A stretch of 64,000 nucleotides of DNA, taken from assembly GCF_014647495.1 (NCBI RefSeq), contig NZ_BMPH01000003.1:310001-374000 (forward strand), in the 5' to 3' direction. A program made the translations under genes and the position numbers. This DNA is from Glutamicibacter protophormiae. Lineage in GTDB: Bacteria > Actinomycetota > Actinomycetes > Actinomycetales > Micrococcaceae. The notes beneath the pieces are model-generated. The model was given only the letters and a program-made list of their open reading frames with translations. It ran no database searches and was not told where the DNA came from. This document shows, one piece after another, positions 1 through 7,214 of the stretch (positions are counted from its first letter, which is position 1; each line of letters begins with the position of its first letter).

Positions 1-1
1 G

Positions 2-535
2 TTGATCGCCGTCTGCGTGACGCAGAGCGACCACTTCGGGTACAGCTCCCGGAGCGCCGCGCTGAACATGCTGTCCTTGGAAGCGCCCGACAAAGAGATG
101 GACGCGATCACCAAAGACATGGCGAAGATCCGGCCGAAGTTTGCGAACCCGGCGACCCCAACGCCGGGTTCGCAAGCTGACGCTGGCTCCAAGTTCGTGA
201 CGGCATTCCCCGATCTGCAAGGCTCGGATCTGGCGCTGGAACGCTTCGGGCTGGACTCCGACGAGGTCAGCAGGGCCAAGGAGTACATGCAGTCTAAGAA
301 CGGCAAGAGCGCGCTGCAGCAGGCGCTGGAAGCCGCGTCGGCACGCCCCCAGGCGCAAGCATCCGGACAGCAGAAAGTGCTGCACCCGCTGGAGGAACAG
401 AAGCTACGCGCCGAGATGCTCGGCCTGCTGCGCCGCGCCGGCGTCACCGCGGAAGCAGCGGCGAAGTCCGCCGGCCTTGAAGGCATGGAGTTCGTGCCAG
501 GTAACCCGGTGACCATCCGCGAAGAGCCGGCCTGA
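2..535 (+). CDS. Phage portal protein, C-terminal part (cut by window edge)
   Basis: This frame is open from the first bases, so the gene starts upstream and only about 177 C-terminal residues are visible. No family motif can be read in the fragment. The tail is Gln/Ala-rich, as is common in the C-termini of SPP1 gp6-like portals. The call rests on position: it lies directly before a VG15/MuF-type minor head protein, scaffold and capsid genes, where tailed phages place the portal. Its TGA overlaps the next ATG (TGATG), so the two are translationally coupled. A portal forms the dodecameric DNA entry ring at the capsid vertex. It could be another protein of the packaging module, so confidence is moderate. 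Confidence 0.55.
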   Translation: MIAVCVTQSDHFGYSSRSAALNMLSLEAPDKEMDAITKDMAKIRPKFANPATPTPGSQADAGSKFVTAFPDLQGSDLALERFGLDSDEVSRAKEYMQSKNGKSALQQALEAASARPQAQASGQQKVLHPLEEQKLRAEMLGLLRRAGVTAEAAAKSAGLEGMEFVPGNPVTIREEPA

Positions 536-1272
536 TGGCCAGCAGCGAGGAAGCCCGCCAGCTCCGTGCCGCAAACGCGGAGCTGGTCGGGCTGGTCACC
601 GACGAGCTGGAATCGATCTTCTACGCACTGAATCTGGAACGCCCGGAACAGACCCGCGACGCGATGATCGAAGTCCTGCCGCTCCTCCTGGACAAGTACG
701 GGCCAATCGCCGGGCAGATCTCGGCCGATTGGTACCGCATGATGATGCCAGGATCCAAGCCGGAAGTGATCGGCTCGAAGATCAAGCTCGAACAGATCCA
801 GCGAAAAGTTCATTGGGCCGCCGCCGACCTGTTCACCGACAACCCGTTCGCCACCCTCCGCAAGCTCACCAGCACCATGGGAGTCTGGGCCCGGCAGCCG
901 GGACGGGAAACAATCCAGATCAACGCGAACCGCGACAAGGTCGGATGGGGACGAATCCCCAGCGGGCCGAAAACCTGCGCATTCTGCCTGATGCTGGCCA
1001 GCCGCTCCGGCGCATGGCTCTACAACAGCGAAGAATCCGCACTCCGCGCCGGCCACGGCGACAAATACCACCACGAATGCAACTGCGAGCCAATGCTCAT
1101 TCGTGGAGCTGACGACCTCCCCGACACCGGCTTCGACCACCGCGGCGCATACGTGGCCTACTCGCAGGCCATCGAATCCGTCGGCGGAGCCGCATCCCCG
1201 GACGAGATCACCGCGGCCCTGCGCCGCATGTTCCCAGACCTCCTCACCGACGGGGTCCACGAAATCTACTGA
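535..1272 (+). CDS. Minor head protein, VG15/MuF-like
   Basis: A 245-aa protein. The N-terminal 120 residues are largely helical. A Cys/His cluster follows, with C148-x2-C151 and, about 30 residues on, H180, C182 and C184. This layout is typical of VG15/MuF-type phage head proteins, which are packed in the procapsid and sometimes linked to capsid maturation. The position between portal and scaffold fits. The ATG overlaps the stop of the upstream portal-like gene. Whether it is a protease or a structural minor head protein cannot be decided from the sequence; the Cys/His cluster suggests metal binding, which is inference. Confidence 0.7.
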   Translation: MASSEEARQLRAANAELVGLVTDELESIFYALNLERPEQTRDAMIEVLPLLLDKYGPIAGQISADWYRMMMPGSKPEVIGSKIKLEQIQRKVHWAAADLFTDNPFATLRKLTSTMGVWARQPGRETIQINANRDKVGWGRIPSGPKTCAFCLMLASRSGAWLYNSEESALRAGHGDKYHHECNCEPMLIRGADDLPDTGFDHRGAYVAYSQAIESVGGAASPDEITAALRRMFPDLLTDGVHEIY

Positions 1273-1348
1273 GCAGGACAGGCGCGATGCCTGCCCCGCT
1301 GCACGTCTCGCGATGAGACACCACCACCCACCAAAGGAGCACATCACC

Positions 1349-2005
1349 ATGCGCAAACCCACCCCACCAGCCTTCTTCGAACCGCTGCCCTACTACATGA
1401 CCGCGATGGGCATGCAGGGAGCGCGATTCATCGAAGGCAACGACGGGTCCGGATCCGGCGAAAGCGGCAATAACGGCGACGGCGAGCAGGGCGGCGACAA
1501 CCAGGAAGGCGGAGAGGGAGGCAACGACCAGGGCGAACAGCTCAAGGAGTCGGGCAAGAAAGCCCTCGAAGCTGAGCGCAAACGCGCCAACGAACTGGAC
1601 AAGCTGCTGAAAGCCGAGCAGGCCAAGACCAAGGCCTTCGAGGACGCGAAGCTCACCGACGCCCAGCGCGCCGAAAAGAACACCAAGGAGCAGCAAGAAG
1701 AACTCCAGCAGCTCCGCCGCGACAACCTCCGACTCACCGCGCTCGCCGGTCACTCGATTCCTGAGAAGTATCAGGCGTTGGTGAAGGGCGAGACGAAGGA
1801 AGAGCTGGATGCCTCGGCTGCATTGATCGCTGAACTTCTGGCTCGCGCCGGTGGCTCCGGAGACGGGAAACCTGGCCAGAAGCAGGACAAGCAGGAGAAG
1901 CGTGATCCGGTGCCCGGTTCGGGTTCCGGTGGTGATGGCCCCAGCCAGAAGAGCTTCGCGGCCGGCGCGGAGCGCTACAAGCAGCGCAACCCGAAAAAAG
2001 ACTAG
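1349..2005 (+). CDS. Capsid scaffolding protein
   Basis: A 218-aa protein from ATG 1349, chosen because AAAGGAG lies at 1333-1339. The open frame extends much further upstream but has no good ribosome site there. Residues about 30-60 are almost only Gly, Glu, Asn and Gln. Residues about 65-130 are a charged coiled coil rich in Lys, Glu, Ala and Gln. The tail is basic and Gly/Ser-rich. This highly charged coiled coil directly before decoration and major capsid genes is the usual form of siphovirus scaffold proteins, which template procapsid assembly and are then removed. A long antisense frame covers this region but is a composition artefact. Confidence 0.8.
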   Translation: MRKPTPPAFFEPLPYYMTAMGMQGARFIEGNDGSGSGESGNNGDGEQGGDNQEGGEGGNDQGEQLKESGKKALEAERKRANELDKLLKAEQAKTKAFEDAKLTDAQRAEKNTKEQQEELQQLRRDNLRLTALAGHSIPEKYQALVKGETKEELDASAALIAELLARAGGSGDGKPGQKQDKQEKRDPVPGSGSGGDGPSQKSFAAGAERYKQRNPKKD

Positions 2006-2020
2006 AGAGGAAGAAACCCC

Positions 2021-2413
2021 ATGGATCTGAGCATCAAGCGCGTGACCTTCGGAGTCGAGGATCAGTCCTGGCTCGGTTCGGCCCACGGCACTAACGCCGC
2101 GCAGACGATCACCCTGGACGTCTCCACGTTCACCAAGGCCACCCACTACCCGGAAGGCCTGCTGAAGTCCGGCCTGCCGCTGATGAAGCTGCCCAGCGGG
2201 AAGTACGGACTGCACACCGGCCCGGCCGAACCAGTGGCAGATACCCCGGTGCTGGCCGGGTTCCTGTTTACGACCACCCGCGCTCCGGAGAGCTCGGCAA
2301 CGCCGATCGGCGCCGCCCTGCTGGAACACGGGCGCGTGAAGGTCGCGAACCTGCCCGTACCCGTCGACCCGGCTGTGCAGGCGACCGCCGCCGGCCGACT
2401 CATCTTCGCCTAG
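2021..2413 (+). CDS. Head decoration protein
   Basis: A 130-aa protein with AGAGAGGAAG just before the ATG. It is small, beta-rich and Gly/Pro-rich, and lies between the scaffold and major capsid genes, the position of lambda gpD-like decoration proteins. These bind as trimers on the outside of the expanded capsid and stabilise it. The middle (GAALLEHGRVK region, about residues 90-105) is typical of the HDPD-type family, in which a short Ala/Leu helix precedes a beta hairpin. No signal or membrane segment is seen. The gene is 15 nt from both neighbours, in one operon. Confidence 0.7.
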   Translation: MDLSIKRVTFGVEDQSWLGSAHGTNAAQTITLDVSTFTKATHYPEGLLKSGLPLMKLPSGKYGLHTGPAEPVADTPVLAGFLFTTTRAPESSATPIGAALLEHGRVKVANLPVPVDPAVQATAAGRLIFA

Positions 2414-2428
2414 AAAGGAACATTTCTC

Positions 2429-3448
2429 ATGGCACTGACCCTTGATGACCGTTATGTCGCTCCGCAGGAGCTGACCGGTTATGTACGTGAAGCGCTCTCG
2501 GACCTTCCGCAGAACGCGTTCAACCTGGAAACCTACCTGCCGGACAACCCCGTTGATGATATCGAGTTCCGTGCGGTGACCGGTGGCCGAGGCCTGACCC
2601 AGGTTGCGAAGTTCCGCAGCTTCGACACCGAGTCGAATATCGGCAAGCGCGAGGGGATCGCCAAGATCTCCGGCGAGCTGCCGCCGATCTCGGAGAAGAT
2701 CCGCCTGGGCGAGTACGACCGCTTGAAGCAGCGCAAGGCCGACACCGCGATTGCCGATGCGATCATGGACGACGGCGTGAACCAGGCAATGAAGATCCTG
2801 GCCCGCGCCGAAGTCGCCCGCGGTGAGCTGCTGCAGACCGGAAAGGTGACCATCACCGAGAACGGTCTGGGACTCGAAGTGGACTTCGGCCGCAAGGCCA
2901 CCCACAGCCCGACCGCGGCAACCCTGTGGAACGCCCCGGGCTCCAAGCCGATCGATGACCTGCTCGCATGGGTTGCGGTCTACCGCAAGACCAACGGCAT
3001 CAAGCCGGAGACCATGCTGACAGACCAGCAGGTCGTGTCGGTGCTGATGCGTCACGAGCAGATCCGGTCGATGACCCTGGCTCCGGGCGCAACCACCCAG
3101 ATCGTCACCATCGACGCGATCCAGGCCCTGTTCACGTCCCTCGGCCTGCCGCGCATCGAGGTGTACGAAGCGCAGGTCGCGGGCGACGACGGCGACGCCG
3201 TGGACATCTTGGACCCGAAGAAGGTGACCCTGCTGCCTCCGCTGACCGCCAAGATCGGTGAAACCACTTGGGGCACCACCGCCGAGGCGCTGTCTCCGGC
3301 CTACAAGCTGGACGAGGAGATCCGCCCGGGCATCGTGGTTGGTTCCTACTCGGATCAGGATCCGGTCGCGCAGTGGACGAAGGCTAGCGCCATCATGCTT
3401 CCGCTGGCGCCGAACACCAACCTGACGCTGGCCGCCAAGGTTCTCTAG
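2429..3448 (+). CDS. Major capsid protein
   Basis: A 339-aa protein with AAAGGA 8 nt before the ATG. Its length, its place after scaffold and decoration proteins, and its composition fit the HK97-fold major capsid proteins of the phage capsid E type. An N-terminal helical arm runs to about residue 100 and the alpha/beta A and P domains follow. It should form the icosahedral shell. No maturation cleavage site can be assigned. The preceding scaffold is a separate gene rather than a fused delta domain. Confidence 0.85.
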   Translation: MALTLDDRYVAPQELTGYVREALSDLPQNAFNLETYLPDNPVDDIEFRAVTGGRGLTQVAKFRSFDTESNIGKREGIAKISGELPPISEKIRLGEYDRLKQRKADTAIADAIMDDGVNQAMKILARAEVARGELLQTGKVTITENGLGLEVDFGRKATHSPTAATLWNAPGSKPIDDLLAWVAVYRKTNGIKPETMLTDQQVVSVLMRHEQIRSMTLAPGATTQIVTIDAIQALFTSLGLPRIEVYEAQVAGDDGDAVDILDPKKVTLLPPLTAKIGETTWGTTAEALSPAYKLDEEIRPGIVVGSYSDQDPVAQWTKASAIMLPLAPNTNLTLAAKVL

Positions 3449-3555
3449 AGCCTGCCGCGCCACATCGACGCCCGCCGGCGGTTCCGCAGCCCGCGAGGGT
3501 TCGGGACCGCCGGCCGGGCGCACCAGACTCGATACAGAAAAGGAGCGTGAACCAG

Positions 3556-3909
3556 ATGCCAAAATTTACCGCGCACGTTCACCTTTACGATGAAACGGGT
3601 GTCCTCGTGTCGTTCGCCCCGGGTGACATCGCGCCGGCATGGGTCAAGACACTGGCCGGAGCCCACGTCCTGGACAAGCCGTTCAGCAGCAACAGCCCGT
3701 CGAACCGCAACCGTCAGGCGGCCGCCAAAGCCGACCCGAAGAAGCAGGAACCGAAGGGCCAGGAAGAATCTGGCACCTCGGAGAAGGAAAACGATGAGGA
3801 AGCTGGCAAGGAGTCCGAAGACGCCGGCAAATCGGAAGGCTCCGACGCTGAAGACGACGAGCTGTCGTTCACCAGCGAGGAATCGGACGAAGAGGGCAAG
3901 GGCCAGTAA
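3556..3909 (+). CDS. Small phage protein with acidic C-terminal tail
   Basis: A 117-aa protein. ATG 3556 is preferred over the in-frame GTG at 3547 because AAAAGGAG at 3538-3545 is about 10 nt from ATG but only 1-2 nt from GTG. The first 45 residues form a small beta domain. The rest is low complexity: a Lys/Gln-rich stretch, then a strongly acidic Glu/Asp/Ser tail. It lies between major capsid and head-tail connector genes, where many actinophages carry a small protein of unknown role. The charged tail could bind capsid or connector, but there is no direct evidence. Its TAA overlaps the next ATG. Confidence 0.6.
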   Translation: MPKFTAHVHLYDETGVLVSFAPGDIAPAWVKTLAGAHVLDKPFSSNSPSNRNRQAAAKADPKKQEPKGQEESGTSEKENDEEAGKESEDAGKSEGSDAEDDELSFTSEESDEEGKGQ

Positions 3910-4298
3910 TGGCTTCGCCCTTCGCGAACCTCGCGGACCTGCGCAAGCACTGGCCAGCCCTACCCGCCGAGGATGAAACCGAAGCGGAGCAGAAGCTGAT
4001 CGAGGCGGCGCTGATGATCCGCCAGCAATTCAAGGACATTGATTCGCGGATTGCGCGCGGCGACATCGACGCCGACGTGGTCAAGCTGGTGGCGTGCCGG
4101 ATGGTCAGGCGGGCCATGGACCTCCCGGAGGACGTTCCTGAGAACGCTGGCCAGCTCAGCTTCGCGGCCGGCGGCTTCTCGCAGTCGATGACCTTGCGGA
4201 ACACGGACGGCTCGCTCTATCTGGGCAAGCAGGACATGAAGCTGCTGGCCCCGGACGACGAGTCCGGCCAGTTCTTCAACCTCATGCCGGGAAGGTGA
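3909..4298 (+). CDS. Head-tail connector (adaptor) protein
   Basis: A 129-aa protein whose ATG overlaps the previous stop (TAATG). The N-terminal half is helical and resembles the Gp19/Gp15/Gp42 head-tail connector family: a short LADLRKHWP-like start, a long helix with paired Arg, and a C-terminal beta segment with SMTLRNTDG. Such proteins form a ring below the portal and adapt it to the tail. The position is first of four small genes between capsid and major tail protein, the usual adaptor, stopper, completion, terminator order. Confidence 0.7.
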   Translation: MASPFANLADLRKHWPALPAEDETEAEQKLIEAALMIRQQFKDIDSRIARGDIDADVVKLVACRMVRRAMDLPEDVPENAGQLSFAAGGFSQSMTLRNTDGSLYLGKQDMKLLAPDDESGQFFNLMPGR

Positions 4299-4304
4299 GC
4301 ACCG

Positions 4305-4652
4305 ATGGGTATCGTGTCCAGGTTTCCGAAGTCGTGGAAGATCACCGTCGAGGTGCACCGCTCCGGCGGGTCCGACGACAACGGCGACCCGAAGCCAGTG
4401 CAGGTCATCAGCCTGAAGGAATGCTTGATCGGCCCGCGCTCGTCCACGGAGAAAGATTCCGCCTCGGACGCTGCGACCAGCGAGCTGTCCTTGTTCCGGG
4501 ATCCTGACCCGGGCTTCCGCTTCAAGTCGACCGACCGGATCGTGGTTCCTGCAGGAGCATTCAACGCCGGGTCTTACCTGGTGTCGGGGCGGCCGCGGGA
4601 ATTCCCCATCGGCGTGGAAGTGCCGCTGGAAGGGGTGGGCCCGGATGTCTAA
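4305..4652 (+). CDS. Head-tail stopper-like protein
   Basis: A 115-aa beta-rich protein starting 6 nt after the connector gene. No catalytic motif is visible. The order (connector, this gene, gp10-like gene, tail terminator) and size match the stopper protein that seals the DNA channel before tail joining. Its end overlaps the next gene by 8 nt. The role is assigned from synteny; the sequence shows only a small soluble beta-rich protein. Confidence 0.55.
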   Translation: MGIVSRFPKSWKITVEVHRSGGSDDNGDPKPVQVISLKECLIGPRSSTEKDSASDAATSELSLFRDPDPGFRFKSTDRIVVPAGAFNAGSYLVSGRPREFPIGVEVPLEGVGPDV

Positions 4653-4944
4653 GCACTACGAACAGGATGCCACGGGGCTCGCCGAGGTCGCCCGGTCGCC
4701 CAAGATGCAGGCCGCGATGGTTGGCATCGCCACCGCGGCGGCCGCCGGAGGCCGGGCGATCAGCCCTGTGGACTCCGGAGAGTACCGCGACAGCTTCCGG
4801 GTTGTGCCCACCACGAACACGGCGGGCTGGAAGCGGGAAAAGCGCGCCGCGGCGCGCATCGAGAACGTGGCGCCGCACGCGGCAGCAGTGGAGCGCCGAA
4901 ACAAGATCCTATCCAAACTCGCCTCCATCATCGAGAGCGGGTAA
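4645..4944 (+). CDS. Tail completion protein, HK97 gp10-like
   Basis: A 99-aa protein overlapping the stopper gene by 8 nt. It has an Ala-rich helix followed by the SPVDSGEYRDSF element at about residues 40-52, the hallmark of HK97 gp10-like proteins (a Pro-x-Asp-x-Gly-x-Tyr/Leu-Arg-x-Ser turn). A basic segment ends with residues around HAAAVERRN. These proteins are thought to help join head and tail. It sits in the expected third place of the connector block. Confidence 0.65.
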   Translation: MSKHYEQDATGLAEVARSPKMQAAMVGIATAAAAGGRAISPVDSGEYRDSFRVVPTTNTAGWKREKRAAARIENVAPHAAAVERRNKILSKLASIIESG

Positions 4945-4964
4945 CCCCATGATGGAGGTATCGC

Positions 4965-5336
4965 ATGTTCGTATTCCCTGACGCAGCAAAATGCGTGAAG
5001 GCCGAGCTGGAGGCCGTCGGCTTTGACGCTACCTTGCAGCTGAACCCCGAGGACCTCGATGGACGCGAAATCGTGCATATCAAGGACATCGGCGGGACAG
5101 AGCAAAGCGTGTTCCGCACAGACCGCCTCACCGTGGACGTATACGCCCAAGGTCGCACCGCAGCCAAGGACCTCGCAGAGGCAGTCCGCGCTGCGCTCCT
5201 GGATCGTCCGCTGGACACCCCGGACGGTGTGGTCGACAGCGTCAAGGTCGACGTGGTCCCCACCAAGGAGGAATTCCCGTCCGCCACCCTGGTCAAATTC
5301 ACCGCGATTTACCGGGCCGAGACCCGGCCGATCTAG
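4965..5336 (+). CDS. Tail terminator protein
   Basis: A 123-aa alpha/beta protein. The pattern of early helix, then strands with VDVYAQGRTAAKDLAEAVRA at about residues 54-73 (a strand followed by a helix) and a final strand KFTAIYRAE resembles the tail terminator fold of lambda gpU and SPP1 gp17. Such proteins cap the tail tube and stop its growth. The gene is last of the connector block and is followed by a strong terminator hairpin, then by the major tail protein. GGAGG lies a few bases before the ATG. Confidence 0.65.
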   Translation: MFVFPDAAKCVKAELEAVGFDATLQLNPEDLDGREIVHIKDIGGTEQSVFRTDRLTVDVYAQGRTAAKDLAEAVRAALLDRPLDTPDGVVDSVKVDVVPTKEEFPSATLVKFTAIYRAETRPI

Positions 5337-5364
5337 ACCGCCCATCCTAGAAGAAACCACCACC

Positions 5365-5395
5365 AAGCCCTTCCACCCGGGAGGGCTTTCTTTAT
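5365..5395 (+). terminator. Rho-independent terminator inside the late operon
   Basis: A 10-bp stem (5365-5374 with 5379-5388, one G·T pair) closes a 4-nt loop and is followed by TTTCTTTAT. It lies between the tail terminator and major tail protein genes, so it may split the structural genes into two expression units or act as a partial attenuator. Confidence 0.75.
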
Positions 5396-5428
5396 GCCCG
5401 GATACCGGGCGGAAAGGTCGTGTGAGCA

Positions 5429-6094
5429 ATGACTGCACAGACTTGGGGCGCTTTCCAGAGCGCCAACGAAAACGCGAAGGGTGTCCGCAAGACGCTCGGC
5501 GCTGCCCTGTTCCTCGCACCGGAAGATGCTGCGGTGCCGGGGGAGCTGGTCGACGCGACCGGCCTGCTCATCAATGAGCTGCCCGCCGGGTACCTTGCGG
5601 TCGGCCTGCTGTCTCCGGACGGCATCAACCACGAGCGCGAGACCGACTCCGAAGGTGTGCCGGCGTTGGGCCACCTTTCGCCGATCCGCGAGGACGTCAC
5701 CGGGGACACCCGCAGCATCACCTTCACCGCGCTGGAAACCGTGCGCGCCAACGTGGTCGCACTGGTCGAAGGCATCACCCTTCCAGAAGTGTCGGCGGCC
5801 GGACTCGTCCGCTACTCGGTGCCGGACTTCCCGCAGAACAAGTTCTACCGCTGCGTAGCGATCACCTTCGACGGCTCGATCACCGAACCGTGGTTCGAAT
5901 CCAAGTTCTACCCGCGAGTCTCCGTGACCAGCTTCCCCTCGGAAGCCTGGACGCAGTCCGATGCCCGATCGTTCGAGATCGGCCTGAAGGCCTACCCGGA
6001 TTCGGAGCTCGGCTACATCAAGGACGAGCAGAAGGGCGGCCTCGGCTTCAAGAAGAACGCCGAAGCCCTCGGCTGGGAGATCGCCACCCCGTAG
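5429..6094 (+). CDS. Major tail protein (tail tube)
   Basis: A 221-aa protein lying after the tail terminator and before the tail chaperones, the position of the tube protein in siphoviruses. The sequence is beta-rich with an N-terminal segment about adding offsets to a target protein (LSPIREDVTGDTRSITFTALET region, residues 76-95) similar to actinophage major tail proteins. It should form the stacked hexameric rings of the non-contractile tail. It is expressed downstream of a terminator hairpin, so a promoter just upstream (5396-5428) or read-through is needed. No C-terminal Ig-like domain is present. Confidence 0.75.
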   Translation: MTAQTWGAFQSANENAKGVRKTLGAALFLAPEDAAVPGELVDATGLLINELPAGYLAVGLLSPDGINHERETDSEGVPALGHLSPIREDVTGDTRSITFTALETVRANVVALVEGITLPEVSAAGLVRYSVPDFPQNKFYRCVAITFDGSITEPWFESKFYPRVSVTSFPSEAWTQSDARSFEIGLKAYPDSELGYIKDEQKGGLGFKKNAEALGWEIATP

Positions 6095-6194
6095 CCGCGG
6101 CCTATCAATACTTCGTGGCGGCTGGTTTCTCTGGGTGTTCCAGCCGCCACGGATTTACCTCCAACACCCGAACTCTTCAACCAAGGAGCACACC

Positions 6195-6350
6195 ATGACT
6201 GTCCTGGTAAGCCCAGACAAGAAGATCGAAATCCCGACCGAGAATCCGACCGAAATCGTGCGTCTCAAGGCCGAAGGCTTCACCGTGAAGCCCGGAACCG
6301 ACAAGCCCACGGATAAGCCGGCCAGCACCCCGGCCAAGTCCACCAAGTAA
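6195..6350 (+). CDS. Small phage protein, 51 aa
   Basis: A 51-aa protein from ATG 6195 with AAGGAG at 6183-6188. A longer in-frame start at 6135 lacks a ribosome site. The first 36 residues form a small alpha/beta unit (VSPDKKIEIPT, then VRLKAEGFTV). The tail is Lys/Pro/Thr/Ser-rich. It lies between tube and chaperone genes. The strand-helix layout resembles small head-tail or capsid-associated proteins of actinophages, but no function can be assigned. Confidence 0.55.
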   Translation: MTVLVSPDKKIEIPTENPTEIVRLKAEGFTVKPGTDKPTDKPASTPAKSTK

Positions 6351-6381
6351 CCACCCAAAACACCCAGAAAGCAGGTTCGTC

Positions 6382-6708
6382 ATGACCGATGCACCAAAGA
6401 TCAACGCCACCCTGAACGATCTCGATTCCGGAGCTCAGGCTGGTTCCTTCGTCCTGGGATTGAAGGGCGGCAAGCGCATCACCTTCCCGGACCCGGGCGC
6501 GATGGAATGGACCGCTGCCGAAGAATTTCTTCAGGACCTGCAGTCGCAGAACACCCGCGGAATGCTGGAAAAGTGGCTGTCTGAAGCTGACTTCAAGAAG
6601 CTGCTCGCCGACAAGCTGAACCTGTACCAGATCAGCGAGCTGGGCAAGCTGGTGAACGCCCACTACGAAGCGATCTTCGGTGAGCAGGGAAACGGCATCG
6701 GCTCCTAG
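6382..6708 (+). CDS. Tail assembly chaperone, zero-frame product (gpG-like)
   Basis: A 108-aa protein with AGAAAGCAGG before the ATG. It lies directly between the major tail protein and tape measure gene and contains a GGGAAAC slippery heptamer 16 nt before its stop, both signatures of the siphovirus tail chaperone G. Lambda gpG and its frameshifted form gpGT coat the tape measure and recruit tube subunits. The body is helical and acidic, with residues 40-95 forming two helices. The zero-frame product ends at TAG 6706-6708. Confidence 0.8.
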   Translation: MTDAPKINATLNDLDSGAQAGSFVLGLKGGKRITFPDPGAMEWTAAEEFLQDLQSQNTRGMLEKWLSEADFKKLLADKLNLYQISELGKLVNAHYEAIFGEQGNGIGS

Positions 6709-7163
6709 GAGCCCTGTACCGGTACCGTGACGCGATCACCGCAGACCTTGCGCAGGTCTACGGGGCAGACCTCGAACAGCTGTGGGGCGCTCGCCGATGG
6801 GCGCACCTGCTGCGGCTGATTGACGGCCTGCCCGACGCGTCACGGTACAAAGCCGCGATCCTCAACGATCCGGAGATGGCACGGCTTCTGGTGGAGCAGG
6901 AAAGCGGAGGCGAGTACTCGGCACCGATCGAGGAATGGGACACGGCGAACAAGATCGCCGCCATGACCTATGACCGGATGGGCGAGCTCATCAAAGCAGT
7001 CCTGTCCACCATCCAGGTGCAGAAGGGCAAATCGCCACCGAAGTACCCGGCCAAGCCGTTCCCCGGCCCGCGCACTGCGGTCGAGGACGCTCGGAAGGCA
7101 TTGGCCCGGGAAACCGGGCAAATGCTCATCAACTGGGCCACCCCTCACGCCGCCGACGGCTAA
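6382..7163 (+). CDS. Tail assembly chaperone, -1 frameshift fusion (gpGT-like)
   Basis: Reading join(6382..6693, 6693..7163) with a -1 slip on GGGAAAC gives a product of about 260 aa. The second frame is open from 6684 to TAA 7161-7163 and reads on smoothly after the slip. It has no start with a ribosome site until ATG 6876, which lies inside the coding region, so frameshifting is the natural way to make it. The T part (about 155 residues) is helical and Arg/Leu-rich, with a C-terminal PGPRTAVEDARKAL segment. In lambda and many actinophages the G:GT ratio set by this slip is needed for tail assembly. Confidence 0.8.
6687..6693 (+). promoter_or_regulatory. Programmed -1 frameshift site GGGAAAC
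   Basis: The heptamer G GGA AAC has its zero-frame codons at 6688-6693 and fits X XXY YYZ. The -1 frame has a stop at 6681-6683, just before the site, and is then open to 7163. The zero frame stops at 6706. The overlap window is therefore only 25 nt and contains this one slippery site. Confidence 0.85.
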
Positions 7164-7214
7164 AAACACCCTCCAAAGATTCGCTCGTTTACGACCTTCT
7201 GAGGAGGGTGTTTT
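7163..7214 (+). promoter_or_regulatory. Inverted repeat burying the tape-measure start site
   Basis: AAAACACCCTCC (7163-7174) and GGAGGGTGTTTT (7203-7214) are a perfect 12-bp inverted repeat with a 28-nt loop. The right arm contains the Shine-Dalgarno GGAGGG and the first bases of the TTG start (7213) of the tape measure. The left arm begins at the last base of the chaperone T stop codon. This geometry suggests that the tape measure is translated only when ribosomes finishing gpGT open the stem. It also resembles a terminator with a short T run, which is the alternative. Confidence 0.65.

Noticed and set aside
1244-3562. Long antisense frame of 772 codons over the scaffold and capsid genes
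   Set aside because: GC-rich codons make long open frames opposite real genes. It has no ribosome site and a repetitive Arg/Gly/Leu composition, and every part is explained by plus-strand structural genes.
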